Below are positions 7,320-17,057 of a DNA stretch of 62,269 nt, piece after piece. Numbering within the stretch: the stretch's first letter is position 1; the number at the start of each line of letters is the position of its first letter. The notes beneath the pieces were generated by a model. It had not been told where the DNA came from and did no database searches. It worked only from the letters and a program-made list of their open reading frames with translations. The stretch is taken from assembly GCA_964468205.1 (NCBI GenBank), contig CAYXVG010000043.1, positions 1-62,269 on the forward strand. The letters run 5' to 3'. The translations under genes and the position numbers were made by a program. This stretch comes from CAWELS01 sp964468205. GTDB lineage: Bacteria > Acidobacteriota > Terriglobia > Bryobacterales > Bryobacteraceae.

Positions 7320-8828
7320 ATGCGCAACACCATTTCTACTCACATTTGCCAATTCCTGGCGGCGATGGCCGCCGTCCTGCTCTCCGGCTGCTCCGGTCCC
7401 GCTCCCATAGACAGGGATCGCCCGAACTTCGTTCTGGTCATCGCCGACGACATGAACTGGGACGACGCGGGCGTCTACGGCCACCCGTCCATCCGCACCC
7501 CGAACATCGACGCACTGGCCCGCGAGGGGATGCGCTTTGACAATGCGATCCTCACCGCCAGTTCCTGCAGCCCGTCGCGCAGCAGCATCATCACCGGCCG
7601 CTATCCGCACAACACCGGGGCCGAGCAGCTCCACTGGCCGGTTCCGGCGGATCAAATCACCTTCGTGGAGAAGCTCCGCGAGGCCGGCTACTGGTGCGCG
7701 GCCGCCGGGAAATGGCATCTGGGACCGCATATCAAGGACCGGTTCGACGAGGTCCGGGAAGCCGATGTCTCCGGTTTCCAGCTACCCACTGGAAAGCCTG
7801 GGGAGGAGAGGAGAATGGTCGCCGCGGATGCGAGCGGGGCCTCCGAGTGGATCCCTGTCATGCAAGCCCGGCCGCGGGACCGCCCGTTCTTCCTCTGGCT
7901 GGCGGCGATCGACCCGCACCGGGACTACGAGCCGGGTATCATTGACCCTCCCCATTCCCCGGAAGACGTGCGTGTTCCGCCGCACCTGCCGGACACCCCG
8001 GAAGTCCGAGGTGATCTGGCGCTCTACTACGACGAAATCGCCCGGCTCGACGGCTATCTCGGCAAAGTGGTTGCCGAGCTTGAAGCCCAGGGCGTTGCTG
8101 AAAACACCCTCGTGCTCTTCTTCTCCGACAACGGCCGCCCGTTTCCCCGCGATAAAACCACCCTCTACGAAGGCGGAATAAAGACGCCGTGGATTGTGCG
8201 CTGGCCCGCGGCCGTGGCCCCTGGTTCGGTGACCGGCAGCCTTGTCAGCGCCGTGGACATCGCCCCCACCTTGCTGGAGCTTGCCGGGCTGCCCTCCCCC
8301 GGCGCCTTCGAAGGCAGGAGCTTCGCGCCGGTTCTCTCCGATCCCGCCGCCGAAATCCGGGATTACGCTTTCGCCGAAAAACACTGGCACGACTTCGAGG
8401 ACCACAGCCGCGCTGTCCGCTCCAAGCGTTACAAGTACATTCGCAACAACTACCCCGACCTGCCGAATACGCCCGGCGCCGACGCCCTGAGGGGCCCCAC
8501 GTTTCAGACGATGCTTCGTCTGAGAGACGAGGGGAAACTTACCGAGCCGCAGATGGCGCCGTTCGTGAAACCACGGCCGGAGGAAGAGCTATATGATCTC
8601 GATGCCGACCCTGGCGAATTGCATAACCTGGCTGAAGACCCTGGACACGCCGGGATTCTCGCGGAAATGCGCCGAGTTTTCGAGGACTGGCAAACCCGCA
8701 CCGGAGACTATGTCCCCACGCAGCGCACCCCGGACGAATTCGACCGCGAATCCGGCCAGCCGACTCCCGCGCGCATTCGCCCCCGCCCCTCGAAACAGGA
8801 GATGTTCGGGACCACGGGAAAGTACTGA
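7320..8828 (+). CDS. Type I sulfatase lipoprotein (formylglycine-dependent)
   Basis: A 502-residue enzyme. A lipoprotein signal ends at LLSGC (C24), so it is tethered to a membrane. The sulfatase domain starts with RPNFVLVIADDMNWDDAG, whose Asp pair binds calcium. The active-site signature CSPSR at C83 fits the C-x-P-x-R consensus that is converted to formylglycine; GRYPHNTG and AAGKWHLG follow as usual. The second calcium site shows as FFSDNGRP. It removes sulfate esters from a glycan or small molecule; the substrate is unknown. A maturation enzyme (anaerobic or FGE type) is not in the window. The 3' end converges with the TPR gene and shares a hairpin with it. Confidence 0.92.
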   Translation: MRNTISTHICQFLAAMAAVLLSGCSGPAPIDRDRPNFVLVIADDMNWDDAGVYGHPSIRTPNIDALAREGMRFDNAILTASSCSPSRSSIITGRYPHNTGAEQLHWPVPADQITFVEKLREAGYWCAAAGKWHLGPHIKDRFDEVREADVSGFQLPTGKPGEERRMVAADASGASEWIPVMQARPRDRPFFLWLAAIDPHRDYEPGIIDPPHSPEDVRVPPHLPDTPEVRGDLALYYDEIARLDGYLGKVVAELEAQGVAENTLVLFFSDNGRPFPRDKTTLYEGGIKTPWIVRWPAAVAPGSVTGSLVSAVDIAPTLLELAGLPSPGAFEGRSFAPVLSDPAAEIRDYAFAEKHWHDFEDHSRAVRSKRYKYIRNNYPDLPNTPGADALRGPTFQTMLRLRDEGKLTEPQMAPFVKPRPEEELYDLDADPGELHNLAEDPGHAGILAEMRRVFEDWQTRTGDYVPTQRTPDEFDRESGQPTPARIRPRPSKQEMFGTTGKY

Positions 8829-8847
8829 AGCCGAATCGAATCTTCTG

Positions 8848-8869
8848 ATCACCGGCCGGCGCCGGTGAT
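8848..8869. terminator. Perfect hairpin between convergent sulfatase and TPR genes
   Basis: ATCACCGGC (8848-8856), a CGGC loop and GCCGGTGAT (8861-8869) form an uninterrupted 9-bp stem that overlaps the stop codon of the minus-strand TPR gene and lies 20 bp after the sulfatase stop. No U-tract follows on either strand, so it may act as a transcript 3' end or be only a partial terminator. Confidence 0.5.
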
Positions 8870-9694
8870 GCCGTGCGCCTGCGGCTGAGGGAGGGATTTG
8901 ACCGCCGCGGCGTGACGCTTGGCGGCGGCGGTGTCGCCCGCCTGGCCATAGGCCTTTACAAGCAGGTAGTGGATTTGGCGGTCGGTGATTCCGGTGGCGG
9001 GACGGGACAGTGCGGTCTCGGCGGCGCCCGCGGCGCCCGCGGCTTCTCCTTTCTGCAGCAGGATGCGGGCGAGTTCGTAGAAAGGATCTCGGGAGTTTGG
9101 CTCAATGGTCCGCGCCCGGCGGACAGCGGACTCCGCACCCGCAATGTCGCCTTCGATGAACAACAGGCGGGCATAGCCCAACAGCGACTCCGCCTCCAGT
9201 TTGCCAGACTCTTCCTGCAGCCGGATTCCCTCGCGATACAGGGCCAGCGCTTCCGCAGTGTTGCCTAGGCTTTCCTGGGTCAACGCAAGGTAGAGCGTGG
9301 GACGTGCGTCGCGCGGGGACATCTCCCGGGCCTTCTCCAACTCTGCCAGCGCGCGCGGAAGGTCGTTGCGCAGGTGAAAGTGGAATCCGTATAGAAACTG
9401 AGTAGCGGCTGATTCGGGATGGTAAGCCAATGCAGTTTCCAGGGCGCTCTGGGCGAGATCAAAACGGTTGACCGCCATGGCTAACCGGGCTTTCAAAGTA
9501 AGGGCCGGGAGGTGATCCGGCTCGTGGAGGAGGGCTCGCTCCAGGGTGGTCAGGCATTGTTCAAACTGCCGGCCGGCGAAGTGCGCCTGGGCTTGGCGGT
9601 AGAGCAAGGAGGCCGGCGTGTCGCCGGCGAACATGGAAGCCGTGATGACCAGGATGGCGAAGCTCAACCGGCGCCGGCCACCGCGTTTCCGCAT
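8849..9694 (-). CDS. Exported tetratricopeptide repeat protein
   Basis: A 281-residue protein with a basic N-terminus and a hydrophobic stretch (LSFAILVITASMFAG), so it is likely exported. From residue 28 to about 265 it consists of some six or seven TPR units, recognisable in ALERALLHEPDHLPALTLKA, ALAYHPESAATQFLYGFH, EKAREMSPRDARPTLYLALT, ALALYREGIRL and RTIEPNSRDPFYELARILL. TPR domains mediate protein contacts and no catalytic domain is present. It follows the TonB-dependent receptor on the same strand with a terminator between. Its role is probably periplasmic scaffolding or regulation, but the partner is unknown. Confidence 0.8.
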   Translation of the reverse strand: MRKRGGRRRLSFAILVITASMFAGDTPASLLYRQAQAHFAGRQFEQCLTTLERALLHEPDHLPALTLKARLAMAVNRFDLAQSALETALAYHPESAATQFLYGFHFHLRNDLPRALAELEKAREMSPRDARPTLYLALTQESLGNTAEALALYREGIRLQEESGKLEAESLLGYARLLFIEGDIAGAESAVRRARTIEPNSRDPFYELARILLQKGEAAGAAGAAETALSRPATGITDRQIHYLLVKAYGQAGDTAAAKRHAAAVKSLPQPQAHGITGAGR

Positions 9695-9713
9695 GGCTAA
9701 GAGTGTCTCACGG

Positions 9714-9753
9714 AAAAAGGGTCCGCCGCCCGGTTCCTGCGAACGGGCGGCGG
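9714..9753 (-). terminator. Intrinsic terminator after the TonB-dependent receptor
   Basis: CCGCCGCCCG (9723-9732) pairs perfectly with CGGGCGGCGG (9744-9753), and the inner bases can extend the stem. On the minus strand the hairpin is followed within a few bases by five T (AAAAA at 9714-9718 on the plus strand). It sits 17 bp past the receptor stop at 9770 and just before the TPR gene. Confidence 0.8.
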
Positions 9754-9769
9754 GAGCCGTCAGGAGGTA

Positions 9770-12700
9770 CTAGAACACAAACCGAAGCACGAGCTGTCCA
9801 GTGCGGGGAGGAAGCGCCATGGTGCCGGTGTTCACGCGGCCGAAGCCGGAGATTACCTTGCCATTCGCATCCTTGCGCTGGGTGGCCAATGCGTTGGCCG
9901 AATCGGGAGCCCTTAGGTGGGCCCGGTTAAACGCGTTGAATAGCTCGAACCGTATGTGGACCGCCATCCGTTCCCGGATTTTGATCCGCTTGCCGAGGTT
10001 GAACTGCTCGTCCGGGTAGCGGAATCCGCGATAGTTGCCGTAGTAGGCGGCCGCGGTTCCCCAAGTTCCCGGAGCCGGATCGCTCCAGGCCGAAGGGTTA
10101 AGGACGAAGTCCTTGTTCGGGTCGAACTCTTTGCTATTGAGGTCTACCAGATAGGGAGACTGGTTGTTTTCCCGGTTCGCGTTGGTGCCCTGGAACACGA
10201 GACTCGCGATCTGGTTCTGCCCCTGGGGTACCCGAATCGGGAAGGCGCTTGCGTAGCGAATCATGCCACCGACGGTCCAATCGCTCAACACCCACTTGGT
10301 AAAGCCGTTGCGATTGATCGTTGGCGTGTCGTAGTTGAACGCCATGACGAATACGTGCGGCTGGTCCTCTTTCGAGAGGCTCTTCATGATCTCGCGGTTG
10401 CGAACATTGTTTGCGGGCGTTGTCGCGCCGGTCATATCCTCGACCGTGGCGAGCGACTTGCTCCAGGTGTAGGCGGCGTTCAGGGTCAGACCCATGGAGT
10501 ACCGCTTGGTCACCTTAACCTGCAGAGAGTCGTACCAACTGTTGCCGAGGGGCGCCCAGAGGCTGCTGAGGTTGCCGAACTGCGGGAACGGCCGCAGGGC
10601 CTGGGCGAGGGTCGCTCCGCTGGGGAATTCCGGATAGGGCTTGCCAAATCCGGCCGCGGCGACCTGTGGGGAGGTGATCTTGGAGGTGAGAAGGGCCCGG
10701 TCCGCCGGGTCTGTAGTGTCGAAGCCCATCATCGCCAATAGGTCGGTATCGAGAGCGTTGAACTGGTTCATGCCGTCGGCGCGGAACCAGGCTCCGCGGT
10801 TACCGACGTAGGCGGCTTCCACGACCAGGTCGCGGGTTAATTCCCGTTGCAGGCCGATATTCCAGTTGAACACTCGGGGCGGCCGGCCGCCATTGCGGTC
10901 GATGAGCGCCGGCGGCGAATTGGTTTGGCCCTTGCTGGGACGCAGTCCCGGGTCGTAGGATGCCGCGGTGAGTTCGTTCACGTCATAGATCAGCCCGTCC
11001 CGCAGAGTAGCTCCCGGCTGTCCAAACGCGGGCGAAGTGAAAGACATGCTGTTGAAACCCATGCCGAGCGAATTGCCACCCCCGATGTACCGGAACTGGC
11101 TCACCTGGCCGTAGGAAACAGCGAACCCGCCGCGCAACACGGTCTTGTCGTCCAACTGGTAGGCGACGCCGACCCGTGGACCGAAAGCGAATGGATAGGT
11201 GTCGGTCAGATCACAGTCGCAGCGTCCCGGTCCCTTGCCGGCGTAAAGCATGGCGCCCGGGAGGCCGTTCGCCGAAGGGTTGGCGACGGTGGGAGCGAAC
11301 ATGCTGGTGCGCTCATGCAACTCCCACGGCGCCGGCTGGTAATCATATCGGAGACCGACATCGAGCGTCAGCCTCCGGGTGACCTTCCATGTGTCCTGCA
11401 CGAATAGGCCAACAGTGTACCGCCGGTACTGGGGATCCTGAGGATTCCCCACTGACGCCGTGTGAATCTGGCCGAGGAGGAAGCTGGCATAGGGGAAGCC
11501 AATGCTGCCGCCTTGCAGGTTCTGGCCCTGGGTGGCCGGCAGGCCCGTCTGCTGAGCGTTAAACACGAAGGTGCCGGGCACGCCATTCTTGTTGCGATTG
11601 GTGAAGGTGTCGAGTTTATACTCACCGCCGAACTTGAGGGTGTGGTTACCCGTGATCTTGGTCACGCTACCGACTGCCGTCGGCTTGTCCTGAACGTACA
11701 GGTTATAGTTGCGGATTCCCATCTCGTTCCCCATGCCGCCCTGTCCGCTGCTCAGGCTCTGAATGCGCGGGAAACCGGTGTCGAACTGCCCTTTCAATCC
11801 CAACTCGGCCAATCCGTCGAACGAAGTGATCTCCGGCGGCGAGGAGTCCGGGTTTCTGTACCGCTGATATCCGAGGCCCACGTGGAGGAGCAGCGTCGGT
11901 GCGAGGGTGTGGTCGTAGTTCAACCGTGTGGTGTGGCTGCGGATGAAAAGGTCGCGGCGCTGGGAAATCGGGTCGGGTATTCCGTCCTCGCCGACGTCCT
12001 TGTCGGTCAGCATCGCCGAGTAGTAGAACGAAAGCTTCTGTGCCTCATTGATGTTGTGATCCACCTTGATGCTGGGTATCTGCTGGATCTTGCGGTAATC
12101 GGCTAGCCGCTCGTAGTTATTCACCAGTCCGCCTGTTTGGGCATTCGGGATGAGCGCCTGAATCTTCAGCGCCACCGGATCCATCATGCTTTGCGGAATA
12201 ACGTTGCCGGGGAAGGGATCACGATAGGTGCGTCCGCCGGACTCGTACTCGCCGAAGGGATCATAGATCGTATTCTCGAGGATCGGCCGGCCAAGACCAT
12301 CCGTGCCGAGATTGCGGCCCGTAAGCGCGCCGGTGAAATCACCCGCCCGGTAGGCGTCCGTCGGCACGGTGCCGATTCCTTTGTTCCGGACGGCGACGTC
12401 GCGGAACTGTTCGTAGTTGAAGAAGAAGAACGTCTTATTGCGCCCGTCATAGACCTTCGGGATGTAAATTGGGCCGCCGATGGTTCCACCGAAGTCGTGC
12501 CGGGAGACCTCTTCCTTTGCATGGCCGCCTTCGCCGTTGTCGGTGAACGGGATTCCGGCGTTGAAGGCGTCGTTGGCGTAGTATTCGTAGACGCTGCCGT
12601 GCAGCTCATTCGTTCCGGAGCGGGAGGTGAAATTGAATAATCCTCCACCGACCTGGCCGAACTCCGCCGAGTAGTTGCTCGACTGCAATGTGAACTCTTC

Positions 12701-13360
12701 GAGGGCTTCCATCGACGGTTGAGACTCGTCTGAAACCCGGGCGTCGAGCGTGCTTGTGGTGTCCATTCCCTCGAAAATGATTTTGAACGTTCCGGAGGGC
12801 ATCCCGTTGACGCGGATGTTATTCCAGCCGTTCATCATCGTGCCCGGAGAGAGTTGGACGAACGATAGTGGATTCCGGATGGCGCCCGCACCCATGGAGA
12901 AGTTCAGCGGCAGTTCATTAAGTTGCTCCCGCTGGAGAGTGGTGCTTTGCGCGGCGTCCTCGGTCTTGAGTAGCGGAGCGGCCGACGTGACGGTGACCGA
13001 TTCGCTGACAGAGCCGATCTGGAGGGTCACATCGACGCGCGCGGTCTGCGCCACCTGTAGCCGGATCCCGGGTTGCACGTGACGGTTGAATCCCTCGGAC
13101 TCGACGCTGAGTTCATAGGTGCCCGCGGGCACCGACGGGATGGCGTAGGCTCCGGTCGCGGTCGACTCCGTGCGATTGACAACTCCGGTCTCCGGGTTCG
13201 TGAGGGTGATGGCGGCGCCGGGTATTACTGCGCCACCGGGGTCCATGATAGTCCCCGTTAGGGTTCCGCGGTCGCTCTGGGCGGCCAGTGATCCTGTCAG
13301 TAGAAGAATTACGGAGAACAAGCGGGCAACATGGCGAATGTGGTTGTTATTCAAGTCCAA
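9770..13360 (-). CDS. TonB-dependent receptor, Oar-like, with N-terminal carboxypeptidase-regulatory domain
   Basis: A 1196-residue outer-membrane protein. A signal peptide (to about residue 27, ending SLAAQ) is followed by a carboxypeptidase-regulatory-like beta-sandwich (SDRGTLTGTIMDPGGAVIPG). A plug region follows (SESVTVTSAAPLL, LNELPLNFSMGAGAIRN), then a large 22-strand-type barrel that ends in the aromatic-terminal TGQLVLRFVF, as expected for BAM recognition. Such Oar-like receptors are abundant in Acidobacteria and import large ligands, often glycans. It diverges from the winged-helix membrane regulator 289 bp away, which is the likely controller. Its cargo may relate to the nearby sulfatase and hydrolase, but this is inference. 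Confidence 0.92.
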   Translation of the reverse strand: MDLNNNHIRHVARLFSVILLLTGSLAAQSDRGTLTGTIMDPGGAVIPGAAITLTNPETGVVNRTESTATGAYAIPSVPAGTYELSVESEGFNRHVQPGIRLQVAQTARVDVTLQIGSVSESVTVTSAAPLLKTEDAAQSTTLQREQLNELPLNFSMGAGAIRNPLSFVQLSPGTMMNGWNNIRVNGMPSGTFKIIFEGMDTTSTLDARVSDESQPSMEALEEFTLQSSNYSAEFGQVGGGLFNFTSRSGTNELHGSVYEYYANDAFNAGIPFTDNGEGGHAKEEVSRHDFGGTIGGPIYIPKVYDGRNKTFFFFNYEQFRDVAVRNKGIGTVPTDAYRAGDFTGALTGRNLGTDGLGRPILENTIYDPFGEYESGGRTYRDPFPGNVIPQSMMDPVALKIQALIPNAQTGGLVNNYERLADYRKIQQIPSIKVDHNINEAQKLSFYYSAMLTDKDVGEDGIPDPISQRRDLFIRSHTTRLNYDHTLAPTLLLHVGLGYQRYRNPDSSPPEITSFDGLAELGLKGQFDTGFPRIQSLSSGQGGMGNEMGIRNYNLYVQDKPTAVGSVTKITGNHTLKFGGEYKLDTFTNRNKNGVPGTFVFNAQQTGLPATQGQNLQGGSIGFPYASFLLGQIHTASVGNPQDPQYRRYTVGLFVQDTWKVTRRLTLDVGLRYDYQPAPWELHERTSMFAPTVANPSANGLPGAMLYAGKGPGRCDCDLTDTYPFAFGPRVGVAYQLDDKTVLRGGFAVSYGQVSQFRYIGGGNSLGMGFNSMSFTSPAFGQPGATLRDGLIYDVNELTAASYDPGLRPSKGQTNSPPALIDRNGGRPPRVFNWNIGLQRELTRDLVVEAAYVGNRGAWFRADGMNQFNALDTDLLAMMGFDTTDPADRALLTSKITSPQVAAAGFGKPYPEFPSGATLAQALRPFPQFGNLSSLWAPLGNSWYDSLQVKVTKRYSMGLTLNAAYTWSKSLATVEDMTGATTPANNVRNREIMKSLSKEDQPHVFVMAFNYDTPTINRNGFTKWVLSDWTVGGMIRYASAFPIRVPQGQNQIASLVFQGTNANRENNQSPYLVDLNSKEFDPNKDFVLNPSAWSDPAPGTWGTAAAYYGNYRGFRYPDEQFNLGKRIKIRERMAVHIRFELFNAFNRAHLRAPDSANALATQRKDANGKVISGFGRVNTGTMALPPRTGQLVLRFVF

Positions 13361-13649
13361 CCTCCCTGGTTGATGTCCTGGACTGTCCGCCGGATAGACC
13401 CCTGGCGGATCGGTTGGAAAAGATTTGCATCGTTCCAGCCTTCCAGTCTCCGGACTATTAGCACACTAGGCTTGGGCTAGTGTGCGCTCAGGCCTGGAAC
13501 ACCGTCAAGTGAATAGTAAGTAATCAATCCGCCCATCTTGCTTCCGTTCTCGCCATGAATCGTTTTCACTTGTTAAGCCACACGGATTGAGATACTTGGC
13601 GTGTTCTACTGATTCTTGTATCGTGATATACTTGCTCCGGTAACTTACC
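13361..13649. other. Divergent regulatory region between receptor and winged-helix regulator
   Basis: 289 bp with no gene. It contains the perfect inverted repeat at 13461-13485 and AT-rich stretches at about 13500-13640 that could hold the two promoters. Confidence 0.6.
13461..13485. promoter_or_regulatory. Perfect inverted repeat, probable operator
   Basis: GCACACTAG (13461-13469) and CTAGTGTGC (13477-13485) are exact complements around a 7-bp spacer. The site lies 101 bp upstream of the TonB receptor start and 165 bp upstream of the winged-helix regulator. The form fits a dimeric DNA-binding protein; a transcript hairpin is the alternative. Confidence 0.55.
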
Positions 13650-14993
13650 GTGAATGAACGAAATAAACCTCCTCTTGCGAATCAGTTAGCATCTCAGCGG
13701 GTGGTTGAAGGCTCACCGGAAGCAGCCGCTCAATGGGCGCTGGTAGAGCGTATCGGAGCGAGCAAAAAATTCCGGCGAGCGCGGAAGCTCCGGGCATTTC
13801 TGTTCTATATTTGCGAAAAGACGCTGCTCGGGAAAGCCGACCATATCCGGGAGCAGGAGATCGGTCACCGGGTCTTCGGGCGCGAAGAAGACTATAGCGC
13901 CAGTGAAGACAACATCGTTCGAGTCGAGGCTCGCGAGCTGAGGAAGCGCCTGGAAGAATATTTCAGCGACGAGGGTGCGGGTGAGCCAACCATAATCAGC
14001 ATTCCAAAGGGCGGGTACGTTCCACATTTCGAAGAACGGCCGGCGAGAACGGTTGGGCCGGTCGAGAAATCTGACGGTATCCCTGCTGGCGTTGAGGTCC
14101 CTGGCTGGAGGCGATTGTTTTGGCCGGGGTTGTGTTTCACGTTGCTGATCGCTCTCGTCCTTGTCGCCGCTCGCGATCATCGAGCCAAGCCGGAACTTCT
14201 GGAAACCGGGGAGTCGGCCCGATATGCCGTCTACTCGGATCTGATGGGTGCGCCAGAGGATGGACGCGAGACGCTACTGGTTATCGGGAATCCCAAGGTT
14301 CTTCTCTACTATGGCAGCAACAATCCGACGGTTGCGAATCCCATGGCCGCGGAGCCGATTCTGAGTGTGCCGCCGGAATTCGCCCCCGAGTTGCAGGCGG
14401 CTCTGAACCTTGGAGACGAAGCGTTCCCGTATCGGCATTTGAAAGTAACGGTCGGGGCCTACGCCGGAGTGGGTACAGCGCTGGCAGCGTATCATATCGG
14501 GCGCCTCATGCAGTTACTTGGCCGCGAGGTCCAGTGCGTGCAAGGGCGGAACCTCACCTGGGAGTCTGTTCAGGGGAAAGATCTGATTCTCCTAGATGCA
14601 CCAAATGTCAACGATTGGACCTACCGGCACATGCCACGGACGAATTTCTCATTCACGCCGGATGGAGTCAACAACACATCACCACTACCGGGTGAGGAGA
14701 GGACGTACTGGATTGACTCCCAGGTCGACTACGGAGTGATCTCAATGGTGAAACTTGACAACGGAAGCCGTGTCCTCTCCCTTACGGGCCGGTCCACAGG
14801 TGCCGCATCGGGAGTGGCCGAGTATTTCACCAATCCTCAACGGATGGCGGAAGTCGGCGCGCGCATTCTGGAAGCTACCGATGGGGGAGAGTTTCCTGAT
14901 ACTTGGGAGCTTCTAGTCCGGACTCTAGTTCGCGACCGCCTTCCATTATCGGTCTCTCTGGTGTCACTCCGCGCGGGTTCGCCGGGTGCGTGA
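13650..14993 (+). CDS. Membrane-anchored winged-helix regulator (CadC-like N-terminal domain)
   Basis: A 447-residue protein starting at GTG. Residues 30-130 form a winged-helix domain of the type found in Acidobacteria ahead of sensor or TPR regions: LRAFLFYICEKTLLGKADHI, IGHRVFGREEDYSASEDNIV, VRVEARELRKRLEEYF and IPKGGYVPHF at the wing. One membrane helix (about 152-170, FWPGLCFTLLIALVLVAA) separates it from a periplasmic region of 275 residues that I cannot assign; it has ETLLVIGNPKVLLYYGS near its start. The layout is that of ToxR/CadC-type one-component regulators, which sense outside and bind DNA inside. The divergent receptor is the natural target. No clear ribosome site is seen. Confidence 0.75.
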   Translation: MNERNKPPLANQLASQRVVEGSPEAAAQWALVERIGASKKFRRARKLRAFLFYICEKTLLGKADHIREQEIGHRVFGREEDYSASEDNIVRVEARELRKRLEEYFSDEGAGEPTIISIPKGGYVPHFEERPARTVGPVEKSDGIPAGVEVPGWRRLFWPGLCFTLLIALVLVAARDHRAKPELLETGESARYAVYSDLMGAPEDGRETLLVIGNPKVLLYYGSNNPTVANPMAAEPILSVPPEFAPELQAALNLGDEAFPYRHLKVTVGAYAGVGTALAAYHIGRLMQLLGREVQCVQGRNLTWESVQGKDLILLDAPNVNDWTYRHMPRTNFSFTPDGVNNTSPLPGEERTYWIDSQVDYGVISMVKLDNGSRVLSLTGRSTGAASGVAEYFTNPQRMAEVGARILEATDGGEFPDTWELLVRTLVRDRLPLSVSLVSLRAGSPGA

Positions 14994-15469
14994 CTCCTCG
15001 ATCGGTCCCGCGCGAGTTGGAAACAGTGACGGCTGAAAGCGCCGAAGACCTCGGGGGTCACCTCAAATCCGCAGATCATTCCCGGACAGCGATGGCGTGA
15101 GTTTCCTGGCGTTGGGCGCTGGGAATGCGCCCCAAAACCGGACGGATCAGTGGATCAGGCTAGGTTGCCGGTCTCGACGACTGCGGAGAAGACACCCGGG
15201 TAACCGGCGCCTCGTATCCTGGTGGCGTGGCCCAGTGTAGGGTAGGCTAAGGCCGGCGACGCCTGGTGAACCAACCGGTGACGATTGTCAGGCGAGTATG
15301 CTGGTTCATCGGGTTTTCGCCGGCGTGTTCTGGAGATAGGTGCAGCTTTCGGAGACTGCCACCTCCAGCGGCCATTGCGGCGGGCCGGAGGCTTCGGCAT
15401 TATTCCTGGCGCGGACCGGGCTGAAGTACGACGAAGGGTGTCGCGCCCATCGCGGCCAGGAAGGTACTT
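14994..15469. other. Intergenic region, no gene seen
   Basis: 476 bp between the regulator stop and the PEP-CTERM gene stop. Short open frames exist on both strands but none has a plausible start, ribosome site or recognisable product. Confidence 0.5.
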
Positions 15470-16225
15470 CTATTCGACGACATCGAGGTCCTTGGACCGA
15501 TGCCGGAGTCTGCGCCAGCAGAACAAGCCGAGCAGCCCAACCGAGAGCATCGCAACCGTTCCGGGCTCGGGGATGACGGTCAGGTCTCCGGAAACGGAAA
15601 CATTCCGGAAATCAACCGACTGGACCTCGGGGGACGGCGTGTACACGTAAAAACGGAACTCAACCGATGAAAGGTCAGTGAATCCGGGCAACAGCGAAAG
15701 GTCAATCGACTGCGCTTCCGGAGCGGGCTGCCCGTCCGGAAGTAGCAAAGCAAAGATGTCGGATGCGAACGCATCCGCGCTGGAGCGGATGAAGTAGCCT
15801 CTCGGATTCGATGTACCGCCTTTGCCTGCTTCAAAACTGAGGTTGGTCAGATCCCACGAAAGGGCCGGTTGGGCGGACAATACAATGCTGAAATACGAAT
15901 CGTTCAGCAGCGCGAGGGTGGCATCGGTCGATCCCGACGAAGGATACGCGTTTAGAATCGTACCGTAGCCATTGTCCTGGAAATATGTCCCTGCCGGTGG
16001 CGCCGGAATTGGCGGCGAGAGCCGGGATACGTCAACCGATTCGCTCGCTACCGAAGGGTCCACTGCGCTAGGGTCGAAGTCAGTGATGAACGGATACTCA
16101 ATGAGTGCCGCGTCCAGGCTCGATATCGACACCGATCCACACAGGAGCAGAAATGCGGCGATCGAAAGAGCGCCGCGTCCCCACCGGCGAAAACTTTCGA
16201 TGATGTTGTATGAAGAAACGCTCAT
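15470..16225 (-). CDS. PEP-CTERM sorting-domain protein
   Basis: A 251-residue exported protein. The N-terminus has a signal peptide (RGALSIAAFLLLCGSVSISS, then LDAALIEYPF). The middle is a beta-rich domain typical of PEP-CTERM passenger proteins and has no known catalytic motif. The C-terminus has the three parts of the sorting signal: VIPEPGT, a membrane helix (VAMLSVGLLGLFCW) and a basic cluster (RRLRHRSK). The signal is cut by an exosortase, which is not in this window. The ATG at 16225 has a GAGAAGAGA-type site; a start at 16258 is possible but has none. PEP-CTERM systems are usually linked to exopolysaccharide loci, such as the one that starts 1.2 kb away. Confidence 0.85.
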   Translation of the reverse strand: MSVSSYNIIESFRRWGRGALSIAAFLLLCGSVSISSLDAALIEYPFITDFDPSAVDPSVASESVDVSRLSPPIPAPPAGTYFQDNGYGTILNAYPSSGSTDATLALLNDSYFSIVLSAQPALSWDLTNLSFEAGKGGTSNPRGYFIRSSADAFASDIFALLLPDGQPAPEAQSIDLSLLPGFTDLSSVEFRFYVYTPSPEVQSVDFRNVSVSGDLTVIPEPGTVAMLSVGLLGLFCWRRLRHRSKDLDVVE

Positions 16226-16500
16226 TCTCTTCTCGTCTCGATCCAAGAGGTTGTCCATCTCAAATGTAGTCTAGTCGAAGTTACAGACACATGGCAATAG
16301 CTCGACACTAGACAGGGTACTGGGTAACGAACGTACTTCCCCGCCCATAAACCTAGGAATATATACCAATATATAGAGGTATAGAATCGCAAGGCTGACT
16401 GCGGCAGCCGGTCATCTTCCGCGTGCATCGCAGCCGGGGGCAGTGTGTCCGGATGCACGGCGATTTCCCCGAAAGGGCCTCCGCAGGAGCCAAGAATTGG

Positions 16501-16980
16501 CTAACGCGGTACGCCGACTGTCGGATTCCGGTGGTCCAGGCTGATTCGATCGGAAGGGGCGGCCGGCATCCCCAGTGACGATGAGAGGTTGAGCAGATCC
16601 TCAGTGGGTTTCTGCGCGCCGGGTACCGAAAACCCATCGGTTGTCGCGCAAACGAGGAATCCGCGTTCGCTTGAGAAGGCAGTGAAGTTAGCGATCGCGG
16701 ACGGATTTCGCGAATTGGAAGCGGGCTGATCTGGCCGGGCCGCTCGCAGCGCGGAAGAGAGACGCTCAGCGTCAGTACTCTTGACTGCCTGTCCTACGGC
16801 CGGGGAATAGCTGCCGTCCCAGGGTCCGGGAGCGGGCGTTTCACACGCTGGACCAAACCGTCTCGGAGGGGCCAAGGTGCCGGCCGGTTTCCAGCCTCGA
16901 GCGCGGGCCAACTCGAGCAAAGCCCCCCAATCCTCGTCCTCGATGTGCAGGTGGTCTCCAAACTGATTGAAAAGTTCCAC
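16501..16980 (-). CDS. Hypothetical protein, unrecognised
   Basis: A 159-residue protein starting at GTG with a good GGAGG site 9 bases upstream. It begins MELFNQFGDHLHIEDEDWGA and has an acidic, helical first 30 residues with LLELARARGWKPAGTLAPP, then a glycine/proline-rich middle (GPWDGSYSPAVGQAV), and no signal peptide or membrane segment. I do not recognise the family; the W-x-GSY-x-P-x-GQ-x-V stretch followed by a helical segment suggests a small conserved domain. Its upstream region holds two hairpin-forming direct repeats at 17058-17146. Its orientation away from the polysaccharide genes leaves its role open. Confidence 0.6.
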   Translation of the reverse strand: MELFNQFGDHLHIEDEDWGALLELARARGWKPAGTLAPPRRFGPACETPAPGPWDGSYSPAVGQAVKSTDAERLSSALRAARPDQPASNSRNPSAIANFTAFSSERGFLVCATTDGFSVPGAQKPTEDLLNLSSSLGMPAAPSDRISLDHRNPTVGVPR

Positions 16981-17057
16981 GGCTCATTCCTCCGATAGGT
17001 TGAGTTATCGGCATGATCTTCCATGAACTTTAGAGCTCTCTGTCGAATTTTTCCCGA

